Positions 1 through 6,316 are shown, counted from the first letter of the stretch. The stretch: DNA of 9,793 nt from Thermoplasmata archaeon (GCA_021160765.1 JAGHBW010000040.1:1-9793), one strand, 5' to 3'. The notes: generated by a model not told the origin, from the sequence alone. Program-made: numbers and translations.

Positions 1-38
1 TATTGGCCAGAATAATCTGTTGGTACGGAACTTTCCAT
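1..38 (-). CDS. 5' end of an unidentified gene, cut by the left edge
   Basis: On the minus strand an ATG at 38-36 is preceded by AAAAGGAGGTCATTAT, a strong Shine-Dalgarno sequence (46-52) at normal spacing. The open frame reads MESSVPTDYSGQ and then leaves the window. A TATA-like stretch lies upstream at 91-98. Only 12 residues are visible, so no family or function can be named. The good ribosome binding site and nearby AT-rich promoter-like sequence are the reasons to treat it as a real gene start. Confidence 0.5.
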   Translation of the reverse strand, partial: MESSVPTDYSGQ

Positions 39-90
39 ATAATGACCTCCTTTTATGTGCCAAAAAGGCCATTTAAAATTCTTTTAATAC

Positions 91-98
91 TATATATG
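91..98 (-). promoter_or_regulatory. possible TATA box for the left-edge gene
   Basis: The minus strand reads CATATATA here, inside an AT-rich stretch (70-98). A box at this place would start transcription around position 66-68 and leave a leader of about 30 bases carrying the GGAGG at 46-50. A second candidate, ATTTTAAAT at 71-79, is nearer the start but would put the start of the RNA inside the ribosome binding site. This is called from sequence and spacing only. Confidence 0.3.
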
Positions 99-207
99 TC
101 TTTTTCTCTGTGAGGTGTGTCAGGTGGACCTTTTGCTGAAAAGAGGCGCCCCCTCCCAACTTACAACAGAATAATGACCCCCTTCCACATATCATTTAAC
201 TTTTGCT

Positions 208-360
208 TTATGAAAATGAAGAGAGATGTTCCTCCTCATTAGACAAGCAGAATACGAGCCCGTATAAGCATGAAAAATAAAAAACTGGGGGGTGGGTCCC
301 CCCGGGGGGAGACACCTCGTATATCCTCCTGCGGGTCTTTAATTCAAGGGGATCCTCCAT
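208..360 (-). pseudogene. remnant of a winged-helix regulator gene (N-terminal fragment)
   Basis: An ATG at 360-358 begins directly after the TAG of the upstream membrane protein gene, behind the purine-rich stretch GGGGGGTGGGGGAATAG. The first residues, MEDPLELKTRRRIYEVS, resemble the first helix of archaeal winged-helix (ArsR/MarR-like) regulators, which often read 'xTRRRIYEL'. After residue 17 the frame turns into a Pro/Gly-rich, then Cys/Phe-rich tail and stops at residue 50 (TAA at 210-208), far below the 80-plus residues a wHTH domain needs. The other two frames do not restore a helix-turn-helix, so one indel does not explain it. A terminator-like hairpin lies inside the frame. The regulator identity is inferred from few residues; an unrelated 50-residue protein remains possible. 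Confidence 0.42.
273..303 (-). terminator. GC hairpin plus T tract, likely terminator
   Basis: Read on the minus strand, a GGGGGG/CCCCCC stem with loop ACCCA (303-287) is followed by AG and then TTTTTTATTTTT (284-273). This has the form of an intrinsic terminator, and the T tract alone would suit archaeal termination. It lies about 60-90 bases past the stop codon of the small membrane protein gene, inside the reading frame of the truncated regulator remnant. The adjoining GGGGGG (304-309) makes a second, competing palindrome with the same C run. Confidence 0.6.
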
Positions 361-633
361 CTATTCCCCCACCCCCCTTCCCTTCAAAAGAGAGAGCCCA
401 AGAGCGAGGAGAAGCAGGAGGTCCAGAAGTAGATGAAGTGGGGGGAGATGAAACGAGGGATGAAGGAAGACATAGACAATAAGGGCAAGGTTCTTGAAGG
501 CAAGAATTGAAAAGACCAGAAGGGGGAGTAGGAGAGCCCCCACCCTGGAACGGATGTAGGAGAGAAGAGATAGCAGGAGGAGAAAGGTGGAGATGGCAGC
601 CAAAACCCCCGTCACTACGTCAACGATGAACAA
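361..633 (-). CDS. small three-helix membrane protein, function unknown
   Basis: This is a 90-residue protein with three hydrophobic helices at about 5-26, 33-56 and 64-83. Short basic (SYIRSR, residues 25-30) and His/Pro-rich (HPSFHLPPLH, 58-67) loops separate them, and the tail is LLKGRGVGE. It starts with TTG at 633, a choice supported by AAGGAGG at 641-647, 7 bases upstream. No other start in the frame has such a site. No catalytic motif is visible. Small archaeal membrane proteins of this size and layout are often encoded beside winged-helix regulators (for example the haloarchaeal DUF7521 type). The remnant abutting its stop codon fits that arrangement. Family membership is an inference from size, topology and neighbour, not from a conserved motif. 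The gene diverges from the methyltransferase gene, 91 bases away. Confidence 0.72.
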   Translation of the reverse strand: MFIVDVVTGVLAAISTFLLLLSLLSYIRSRVGALLLPLLVFSILAFKNLALIVYVFLHPSFHLPPLHLLLDLLLLLALGLSLLKGRGVGE

Positions 634-668
634 CGTTCAGCCTCCTTGAAGTGGAAAGAGGTGTGGTA

Positions 669-678
669 GATATAAAAA
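669..678. promoter_or_regulatory. TATA-like box between divergent genes
   Basis: The plus strand reads GATATAAAAA and the minus strand TTTTTATATC. For the minus gene it predicts an RNA start near 648, leaving a 15-base leader that contains the GGAGG at 641-645, a good fit. For the plus gene it predicts a start near 700, about 25 bases before ATG 725. A weaker stretch, TCTTAAAG at 694-701, sits at leaderless distance from that ATG and may serve instead. Assignment to the minus gene is the firmer one. Confidence 0.45.
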
Positions 679-724
679 CGTTAACCTCGCAAATCTTAAA
701 GCCCCATATCCTTTCTTTCCAAAC

Positions 725-1834
725 ATGGAGAGACGCCTAAGAAGGGTGGCGGAAGAGGCGGTGGAGGAGTGGATAAAAGGCAGAAGAATGGCCAGAGTTT
801 TGAGGGAGCTCCTGCCTCGCTCTGGCCTTACCCTTGAGGAGAGGGAGAGGGTGGCAGAGACCGTACACCGGGTGGTAAGATATCAGGTGCTGTATGAATA
901 CGTTCTGGAGAGGATGTCCTATCCCAAAACCCCCCGCAACTACATCAAGCTAGCTCTTGGGGAAATTGGATTCAATGAGGAGCTGGTAGAGGAGGCACCC
1001 TACCACATCCGGGTGTCCGCCTCGGAGGCTGTGGCCGAAGTGCTGAGAAGAGATGAAAGATACCTCTCCCATGTAAATAGGGAGGCTCAAACGTACCTTG
1101 CTGTGAACTTACTTAGAACGAGCAGGGTGGAGGTTCAGAGGACCCTTGAGGAGGAGGGGCTTCAAGCAGAGGAGTTCCTGCCTGAAACTGCTCTCAGAAC
1201 TGAACCCCGGGGGAGGTACTCAATTGTGGTTGAAAGAGGACTGGCCCACGTACAGGACCCGTCCAGTCAGATTATATCAAAGGTGGCAGCCAGGCTTGGA
1301 GAGGACGTCCTGGACTACTGTGCAGGCAACGGGGGGAAATCGCTGACTATGGCCTATTTTGGTGCAACGGTCTTCTCCTACGACAGGAATCGGGGGAAAC
1401 TCAGAAATCTTGAGAGAAGGGCGGAGCTCTATTCCGTCCCAGTTAAGGTGGAGTGGTGGCCGAAGAGGCATCAGGTTGTGCTGGTGGATGCTCCCTGTAG
1501 CGGGCTTGGAGCTGCAGCGAGAAATCCAGAGGTGAAGTATTATCGGGACCTCAAGGGATTCCCGGAGAAACAGCTCTCCATATTGAAAGAGGCGGAGGGG
1601 AGGGCGGGGGAGTATATCATCTACAGCGTCTGCACCTTCACAAAAAAAGAGACCGAAGAGGTCTCAAAAAGGTTTCTAGAGCGCTTCAAGATATTTGAGT
1701 GCGTGGATCCTGGGGAGATCCTTCCAAAGATTCTGACCCCGAAAGAGATGGATTACATTGATCCTCTTGACTATGGGGCCATCATAAGGGCGTCAGATGT
1801 GATGTACCTCTCCATCTTTAGAAAGAAGAGATAG
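725..1834 (+). CDS. RsmB/NSUN-family RNA cytosine-C5 methyltransferase
   Basis: This 369-residue SAM-dependent enzyme is predicted to form 5-methylcytosine in rRNA or tRNA in the cytoplasm. Residues 1-115 form a helical NusB-like region (LTLEERERVAETVHRVVRYQ). Then come a short RNA-binding segment and the Rossmann methyltransferase core. Visible motifs are VQDPSSQ (176-182, motif X), VLDYCAGNGGKS (195-206, SAM loop, usually CAAPGGKT), FSYDRN (217-222), DAPCSG (255-260, Cys258, motif IV) and YSVCTFTKKE (300-309, Cys303, motif VI). Both cysteines of the family are kept; in this family the motif VI cysteine attacks the base and the motif IV cysteine aids release. Motif VI usually reads YSTCS/T, so SVCTF is a variant. 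The segment between SAM acidic residue Asp220 and motif IV is short. The target base cannot be told. No clear ribosome binding site precedes ATG 725, which fits a short-leader or leaderless transcript. Confidence 0.9.
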   Translation: MERRLRRVAEEAVEEWIKGRRMARVLRELLPRSGLTLEERERVAETVHRVVRYQVLYEYVLERMSYPKTPRNYIKLALGEIGFNEELVEEAPYHIRVSASEAVAEVLRRDERYLSHVNREAQTYLAVNLLRTSRVEVQRTLEEEGLQAEEFLPETALRTEPRGRYSIVVERGLAHVQDPSSQIISKVAARLGEDVLDYCAGNGGKSLTMAYFGATVFSYDRNRGKLRNLERRAELYSVPVKVEWWPKRHQVVLVDAPCSGLGAAARNPEVKYYRDLKGFPEKQLSILKEAEGRAGEYIIYSVCTFTKKETEEVSKRFLERFKIFECVDPGEILPKILTPKEMDYIDPLDYGAIIRASDVMYLSIFRKKR

Positions 1835-1854
1835 GCTCCCTGGGGAGGGAGCCT
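1833..1854. terminator. perfect 9-bp hairpin between convergent genes
   Basis: AGGCTCCCT (1833-1841), loop GGGG, AGGGAGCCT (1846-1854) form a perfect stem that starts inside the stop codon of the methyltransferase gene. On the plus strand it is followed by AAAAGATTCTTCTCTTTAC, and on the minus strand by a pyrimidine stretch, ATCTCTTCTTTC. It can therefore end transcription from both sides: the methyltransferase gene and the minus-strand propeller/remnant unit. Confidence 0.6.
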
Positions 1855-1869
1855 AAAAGATTCTTCTCT

Positions 1870-2088
1870 TTACTTCCTCTTCTTCAGTAGAATGGGAAGC
1901 ACAACCACTGAGGTCACTAACAAGGAAGTCAGGATATAGGGCATATATCCCAGAAAGCTCTGCTCATCTTTTTCCTCCTCAATCTCAAGGATGTGTGTTG
2001 AGAAGTGCGGGATGTAAATTGCTAAGTACTGGCTCTCTCCAACCGCTGCATCCCTTTAAAAAACCGGTTCGGACCCTTCGGCGTACAT
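1870..2088 (-). pseudogene. broken C-terminal tail of a surface-anchored membrane protein
   Basis: Downstream of the propeller gene, an ATG at 2088 preceded by GGAGGG (2098-2093) reads MYAEGSEPVF and then hits TAA (2058-2056). The same frame continues without a start codon for 61 more codons to TAA at 1872-1870. That stretch includes YLAIYIPHFSTHILEIEEE, a transmembrane segment (YILTSLLVTSVVVLPILL) and a basic KKRK end. 'PHFSTH' before an acidic stretch, a hydrophobic helix and a basic tail looks like the end of archaeal surface proteins held by a C-terminal anchor. The organised tail argues for former coding, and the in-frame stop and missing body argue that it is broken. TAA has no known recoding use in archaea. 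It could instead be a short gene disrupted by one nonsense change, or a sequencing error in the TTTTTTAAA run. Confidence 0.5.
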
Positions 2089-2101
2089 CAGACCCTCCAC
2101 G

Positions 2102-3607
2102 CTAAAGAGAAGTGAGGTTTCCCGTGTAATACGCTACACAGGCGGTGTAGAGGTCTGCGTTGAGCCCGTCGGAGGTGGGCTCACCATTTCTAGCATCCGT
2201 CCAGACTGGATGGGCAACACCTCCAGAGAGGTCAATGTCAATGTAGTCCCCTATGAATGCTGAGGAGGCCCCGGGGGAGCCTCCAGCATTGCCGTCAAAG
2301 GGCATCTCTGTGACGTTGAACTGAAGGGGGAAGGTCTCCCCTCCGTCGGAGGAGATGGCGTAGTAGAGATGGATAAGCCTGTTTTCCGGGTCATCCCTCC
2401 TGTCGTAGAAGACAACGTGCACCAAGCCGTTCTCTGAAACTGCAACTGCCGGGAAGAACTGGTCCGAAGTGGTATTGTCGTTGTTCAGCCTTCTGGGCTC
2501 ACTCCAGCTCTTCCCCCTGTCCCTGCTGTAGAGGATCATTATGTCCCCGTTTACGGAGTCGGAGGTGCTGTTTGCGGTGGGATAGACAATGTAAACGGAG
2601 CCGTAGTAGGGGCTTACAGGGTTTCTGTCAAGGGCCATGGCGGGCATGGTGGGGGTGCGATAGGAGTTGCCGGGAATCGTTCTGGGCAGGGGTTCAACTG
2701 GTGCTATGGGGCGAGGGGTGGTAAAGGTGTTCCCACGGTCGTCGGAGTAGCAGTGAACTATCTGATTAACACCGTAATCAATCCATATGACGTGTATTCT
2801 CCCCTGATCGTCCACCTCAACGTAGGAACCCTGATTCTGAAGTTGAAAGTTTGTCACTTCGGATATTATCTTCAGATCCGTCCAGGTCCTGCCCCCATCC
2901 TCTGATCTGCTGAAGACCATGTTAGCCACAACCGCTCCCCTTGTGGCAAAGGCGGCCCACACACAGTAGATATCTCCGTTAACCGGGCTTACAGCGATCC
3001 ACTCCTTGTCGTGAAAGTTGAACTTTGTCCTCATGGAGGGGCCGACTATGAGAGAGATGTCCTGCCAGCGGAAGGTCTTCCCGCCGTCGTTTGACCTGGC
3101 CACCCAGATGTTTGAGTATTTCTTGGGGAAGGGTGCCGTGGGAGCCCTCTGAAATGCAATACCTGCAATGTAGCAGTTCCCGTCCATGTCGTATGCCACA
3201 ACGGGGTCTCCTGTTCCGTTAAAACCGTAAAGGGGAGAGCGAATGTTGGAGAGTGAGGGGTTTCCAGGATATCCCGGTATCCAGCCCTTCGTCCACGTCT
3301 TCCCCCCGTCCTCGCTGTAATAGTAGGCAACCCAGGCGTCCCCACTGGGGCCGTTGTAGTCGTTTGCAGCAGCCACCATTATGTCCGGATTCACCGGCGA
3401 TACTGCGATTGAAGGCTCATTGGTGCCTCTTGAATCCGTGTCTATGGGAATGTTCAACCCCTCCACCTGTGCCAGAGGAGGTTGAGGTGTGGGCGGGCTG
3501 GGTTTTACCTCCTCTCTCCTAGTTGTGGTGATGAGGTAGGAGGAGAGAAGCAGAACCACAACTGCCAATGTGATCAACAGAATAGACGTTCTTGATTTCA
3601 TGGCCAT
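2102..3607 (-). CDS. membrane-anchored Asp-box (BNR) beta-propeller surface protein, sialidase-like fold
   Basis: From ATG 3607 the protein has 501 residues. An N-terminal signal anchor (about 9-26, after MAMKSR) is followed by a Pro-rich linker (35-45) and a propeller facing outside. Six Asp boxes (SxDxGxTW-like) stand at about 98-105 (SEDGGKTW), 172-179, 235-242, 288-295 (SDDRGNTF), 361-368 (SRDRGKSW) and 419-426 (SSDGGETF), one per blade. Several N-glycosylation sequons (FNGT, ANST, DNTT, FNVT, GNLT) suit a secreted location. The Phe-Arg-Ile-Pro motif of true sialidases is not seen, so an enzymatic role is unproven; it may bind glycans or proteins. A GTG at 3643 would add 12 residues with charged and aromatic content before the anchor. 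I prefer ATG 3607 because it gives a normal signal sequence and lies 26 bases from a TATA-like box. It follows the membrane protein gene with almost no gap. Confidence 0.82.
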   Translation of the reverse strand: MAMKSRTSILLITLAVVVLLLSSYLITTTRREEVKPSPPTPQPPLAQVEGLNIPIDTDSRGTNEPSIAVSPVNPDIMVAAANDYNGPSGDAWVAYYYSEDGGKTWTKGWIPGYPGNPSLSNIRSPLYGFNGTGDPVVAYDMDGNCYIAGIAFQRAPTAPFPKKYSNIWVARSNDGGKTFRWQDISLIVGPSMRTKFNFHDKEWIAVSPVNGDIYCVWAAFATRGAVVANMVFSRSEDGGRTWTDLKIISEVTNFQLQNQGSYVEVDDQGRIHVIWIDYGVNQIVHCYSDDRGNTFTTPRPIAPVEPLPRTIPGNSYRTPTMPAMALDRNPVSPYYGSVYIVYPTANSTSDSVNGDIMILYSRDRGKSWSEPRRLNNDNTTSDQFFPAVAVSENGLVHVVFYDRRDDPENRLIHLYYAISSDGGETFPLQFNVTEMPFDGNAGGSPGASSAFIGDYIDIDLSGGVAHPVWTDARNGEPTSDGLNADLYTACVAYYTGNLTSL

Positions 3608-3628
3608 ACAAACATAATTGCCCCGGGG

Positions 3629-3637
3629 ATAATAAAA
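3629..3637 (-). promoter_or_regulatory. TATA-like box for the propeller gene
   Basis: The minus strand reads TTTTATTAT, centred about 26 bases upstream of ATG 3607, the spacing of a leaderless archaeal transcript. No good ribosome binding site precedes either candidate start. The gene may therefore be transcribed on its own as well as by read-through from the membrane protein gene. Confidence 0.4.
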
Positions 3638-3646
3638 CTTCACTCC

Positions 3647-5104
3647 TCAGATGGGGACAACCAGCAGGTAATCCTTTACACCCTCCACATCCTCCAAATC
3701 TCCTCTCTCCTTCTCAGATAATGAATCTTCATTCAGTTTTTGATCCTCCAGCCTGAAGGGGGAATGCAAGTAGTACCAGGAGAGCCAACTTAAGTAGATT
3801 CTCTTGACCCGCTCTCCCTCCTCCATAGTGTGTTTTGATATTACTATCCCCATTATGCTAGCCGCCAGGATGAGGGACGGAAGGAGGTAGAAGGGCGGGA
3901 AGTCTTCCACACCAATGATGCGGATGATCATTACGAAGGTGAATATTGCAGTAATCGCTGGGGCGGTGTGGGCCAATGGGGATTTCATATAACTGAGCAA
4001 CAGCACTGAGAAGGCGACAATTGCCCATGTCAGAGAGAAGTAGAGATAGGGGGAGGTTATGTCACCCATGTCGCTGGATATGTAGATCACCACGGTCAGA
4101 TAGAACCCAGCAACAATGGAGTTTGCTGAGGATAGACCCCTTATAAAGTAATCCATTCCCGGAACCCACCCCCCTCTGCGCAGATGCTTGTACCACCTCC
4201 CCCACACTCCATTCATGAAGAGGCGTGAGATGAAAGGTATCGCAGATGTGGGTATGAGAATGAGGGAGATTAAAAGGAGGAAAAACAACTCATCGTCATA
4301 GGCGGGCTCGGTGGGTAGAAGTATCATTGGCAGAAGGAAGAAGATCAGATCCTGAACAAATAGGATGAGCAGGATAACATCCACAGTGTTTTTCAAGCTG
4401 TGCGGAAAAAAGACAAAAACCCCTAGGACCAGAAAAGTGCACACAACGGATAGTAGGATATAGAGGGATGTGAGTGGCATACCCCCATAATATTCGGTAT
4501 CCCACATTTCAGCAAAACCTATGATAAAAAGAAGGATTAGGGATATGCGAAGCAGAGATAGAGATATCGTTGTTTTGCGGTGAAGCCCAATAGCCATATT
4601 GAAATCGTATGCTATACCGGGCTCCGTTCCAGGGGTTGTGGGAAGCCTCTCCACATCCTTCATCCGTACCCAGCTGATGGACCAGAAAAGGAGTGTAAAC
4701 AGAACCATTGCCCAGTAGTGGAGGAACGCCATATCGCTGTCGTAATAGTACTCCTCCAGCGAGAAATTATAGACGAAGAGGGAGAGCACAACCATCGCTA
4801 CAAGGACCCATAAAAAGACCAGGAGGTCTCTTCTATTCAGAATGTATTTCTTCGCCCTCCTATGAACCTCAATGAGCAGAAAAAAGTTCAGGTATGGAAG
4901 GGCGAAGAAGAGGGCAATTAATGTGGCACCAAGAAAGGCCTCTTCAAGGTGAAGAATACGTCGGATGGGATAGTACTCCGGTGCAATGGATATAAATACC
5001 GTATGGAAAAAGAGTAATGGGAAGTTTAATACAATGGCACCATCCACAGAGGAGAGAACCCGCCCGTATATCCTCTTTCTAGGGTCATCAACGGTGCTAA
5101 ACAC
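3647..5104 (-). CDS. polytopic membrane protein, about 12 helices, unknown family
   Basis: I do not recognise this 485-residue protein. Hydrophobic segments lie at about 22-41, 57-79, 94-114, 128-147, 179-200, 211-233, 241-263, 272-293, 326-345, 352-372, 382-399 and 405-423. Two longer polar loops sit at about 148-177 (with a Pro/Thr-rich part) and 297-325 (basic and Trp-rich, WGRWYKHLRRGGW). The C-terminus (424-485) is hydrophilic and acidic (EDQKLNEDSLSEKERGDLED), probably cytoplasmic. No transporter signature, nucleotide-binding loop or catalytic motif stands out, so transporter, glycan-export or sensor roles are all open. The GTG start at 5104 has only a weak GGGGAT upstream but lies 26-28 bases from a TATA-like box. 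The propeller gene begins 3 bases after its stop if GTG 3643 is used, or 39 bases after it from ATG 3607, suggesting joint expression and a shared envelope job. Confidence 0.75.
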   Translation of the reverse strand: MFSTVDDPRKRIYGRVLSSVDGAIVLNFPLLFFHTVFISIAPEYYPIRRILHLEEAFLGATLIALFFALPYLNFFLLIEVHRRAKKYILNRRDLLVFLWVLVAMVVLSLFVYNFSLEEYYYDSDMAFLHYWAMVLFTLLFWSISWVRMKDVERLPTTPGTEPGIAYDFNMAIGLHRKTTISLSLLRISLILLFIIGFAEMWDTEYYGGMPLTSLYILLSVVCTFLVLGVFVFFPHSLKNTVDVILLILFVQDLIFFLLPMILLPTEPAYDDELFFLLLISLILIPTSAIPFISRLFMNGVWGRWYKHLRRGGWVPGMDYFIRGLSSANSIVAGFYLTVVIYISSDMGDITSPYLYFSLTWAIVAFSVLLLSYMKSPLAHTAPAITAIFTFVMIIRIIGVEDFPPFYLLPSLILAASIMGIVISKHTMEEGERVKRIYLSWLSWYYLHSPFRLEDQKLNEDSLSEKERGDLEDVEGVKDYLLVVPI

Positions 5105-5127
5105 AGCATCCCCAAGAGAGGATATTT

Positions 5128-5136
5128 GTTATATGA
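5128..5136 (-). promoter_or_regulatory. TATA-like box for the membrane/propeller unit
   Basis: The minus strand reads CATATAACA, about 28 bases upstream of the GTG start at 5104. That would place the RNA start at or within a few bases of the GTG, fitting a leaderless or near-leaderless transcript. More AT-rich sequence (AATTAATATA) lies just upstream at 5137-5148. Confidence 0.4.
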
Positions 5137-5192
5137 GTATATTAATTATTTGTATCAGGAATTGAAATGGGGGGTGGGATGGGGCAGCCGCA

Positions 5193-5208
5193 GAAAAAAA
5201 ACTATATC
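5193..5208 (+). promoter_or_regulatory. purine-rich element and TATA-like box for the gcvT operon
   Basis: A run of eight A (5193-5200) is followed by ACTATATCC (5201-5208 at its core). The TATA core is centred about 26 bases before GTG 5231, which fits an RNA starting at or next to that codon. The adenine run occupies the place of a BRE-like element. A G-rich tract (5169-5184) lies between this box and the divergent minus-strand promoter. Confidence 0.42.
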
Positions 5209-5230
5209 CTAAGGTTGAATAGAGGGGGAT

Positions 5231-6316
5231 GTGGTTGAAATGAAGCGCACACCCCTATACGACAGGGAGAAGGATGTGGGTGCAACCTTTACGGAGTTTC
5301 ACGGATGGGAGCTTCCACTCTACTACTCCTCTATCAGAGATGAGCACCTTGCGGTTAGAAACTCCGTTGGTGTGTTTGACGTCTCGCACATGGGAAACTT
5401 CCTCATATCCGGACCTGGCTCACCCTATACTATGAACTACATCTTCACCAACAATTTCGTGAAGATGAAGAGGAGGCAGCTGAAGTACACCCACATGCTT
5501 GATGAATCTGGAAGGATCATTGACGACATGATAGGGGGGATGCTGGAAGAGAACGAGTACATGGTCGTCCCCAACGCCTCAATGATTGAGGAGGACTTAA
5601 AGCACATGCTTGAGAACCACAGGTCAAACACGCTGATTGAGAACCTCTCAGACGAGTATGCCATAATTGCCGTTCAGGGACCCAGAGCTGCTGAACTTAT
5701 GAGCAGGGTAGTTGATTACAACCTCTCCAACCTGAGGTTCTTTCACTGCGATTACATGAGGTTTCCTTCTCTTGAGAGGGAGATCCTTGTGTGGAGATCT
5801 GGCTACACTGGGGAGGACGGATTTGAGATCATTGTGGAAAAAGATGGGGCGGGGGAGGTTTGGGACCTCCTTTTCAAGAAGGGGGAGGACCTCAAGGTCA
5901 GGCCCTGCGGGCTGGGGGCAAGGGACACACTCAGGCTGGAGAAGGGATTCCTCCTCTCCGGCCAGGACTTCAATCGGGACAGAACACCTCTTGAGACAAA
6001 CTGCGAGTGGGTGGTCAAATGGGACCACGACTTCATAGGAAAGGAGGCTCTCCTCAAACAGAAGGAGAAGGGTATTAAAGAGAAACTGGCCCTCCTTCTC
6101 ATGCTGGAGAAGGGTGTCCCGCGCCCGGGGTACAACGTTTATAAGGGGGAGGAGCTTGTGGGGAAGGTCTCCTCCGGGACCTTCGTTCCTGGGAAGGAGA
6201 CCGGAATGGCGCTGGCATACGTGAGAAAGGAACTTAGCGATTTCGGAGAGCTCCTGGAGGTGGAGATAAGGAGAAGAAGGGTTCCAGCCAAGGTTGTTGA
6301 TCCGAAGAAGATGTAG
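5231..6316 (+). CDS. gcvT: aminomethyltransferase, glycine cleavage system T protein
   Basis: The T protein takes the methylamine-loaded lipoyl arm of GcvH, releases ammonia and passes the one-carbon unit to tetrahydrofolate or an archaeal pterin, in the cytoplasm. All 361 residues fit the family. Visible motifs are TPLYDREKDVGA and EFHGWELPL near the N-terminus, VFDVSHMG (48-55), YTHMLDESGRIIDDMI (86-101) with the family's catalytic Asp among D98/D99, RSGYTGEDGFEI (189-200), GLGARDTLRLEKGFLLSGQD (227-246), then TPLE, and the C-terminal SGTFVPGKETGMALAYV (315-331). No key motif is missing. GTG 5231 lies at leaderless distance from a TATA box, whereas ATG 5240 (MKRTPLYD) matches the usual family start and follows GGGGGAT. 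Either is possible, differing by three residues. It leads an operon with gcvH and alaX; gcvP is not in the window. Confidence 0.95.
   Translation: MVEMKRTPLYDREKDVGATFTEFHGWELPLYYSSIRDEHLAVRNSVGVFDVSHMGNFLISGPGSPYTMNYIFTNNFVKMKRRQLKYTHMLDESGRIIDDMIGGMLEENEYMVVPNASMIEEDLKHMLENHRSNTLIENLSDEYAIIAVQGPRAAELMSRVVDYNLSNLRFFHCDYMRFPSLEREILVWRSGYTGEDGFEIIVEKDGAGEVWDLLFKKGEDLKVRPCGLGARDTLRLEKGFLLSGQDFNRDRTPLETNCEWVVKWDHDFIGKEALLKQKEKGIKEKLALLLMLEKGVPRPGYNVYKGEELVGKVSSGTFVPGKETGMALAYVRKELSDFGELLEVEIRRRRVPAKVVDPKKM

Noticed and set aside
121..150. Small hairpin CTTTT-GCTG-AAAAG as a possible RNA gene
   Set aside because: A five-base A/T stem with no conserved box motifs is too weak to call.
73..195. 40-codon minus-strand frame beginning MICGRGSLFCC
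   Set aside because: No ribosome binding site, Cys/Gly-rich composition unlike the neighbours, and it covers the promoter region of the left-edge gene.
270..482. Plus-strand frame of 70 codons beginning MKNKKLGGG
   Set aside because: It runs antisense through the hairpin, the regulator remnant and the well-supported small membrane protein gene; its composition (poly-Pro, Arg/Glu) is that of a shadow.
2056..2058. Stop codon recoding (selenocysteine or pyrrolysine) to join the two parts of the tail remnant
   Set aside because: The codon is TAA; the known archaeal recoding uses TGA and TAG, and no recoding structure is evident.
3608..3643. GTG 3643 as start of the propeller protein
   Set aside because: It would put 12 residues with Tyr, Pro and Cys before the signal anchor and has no spaced ribosome binding site (GAGG touches the GTG). 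Kept only as an alternative.
5648..6135. Long minus-strand frames across gcvT (126 and 110 codons)
   Set aside because: They are antisense to an unmistakable gcvT and show no recognisable protein features.
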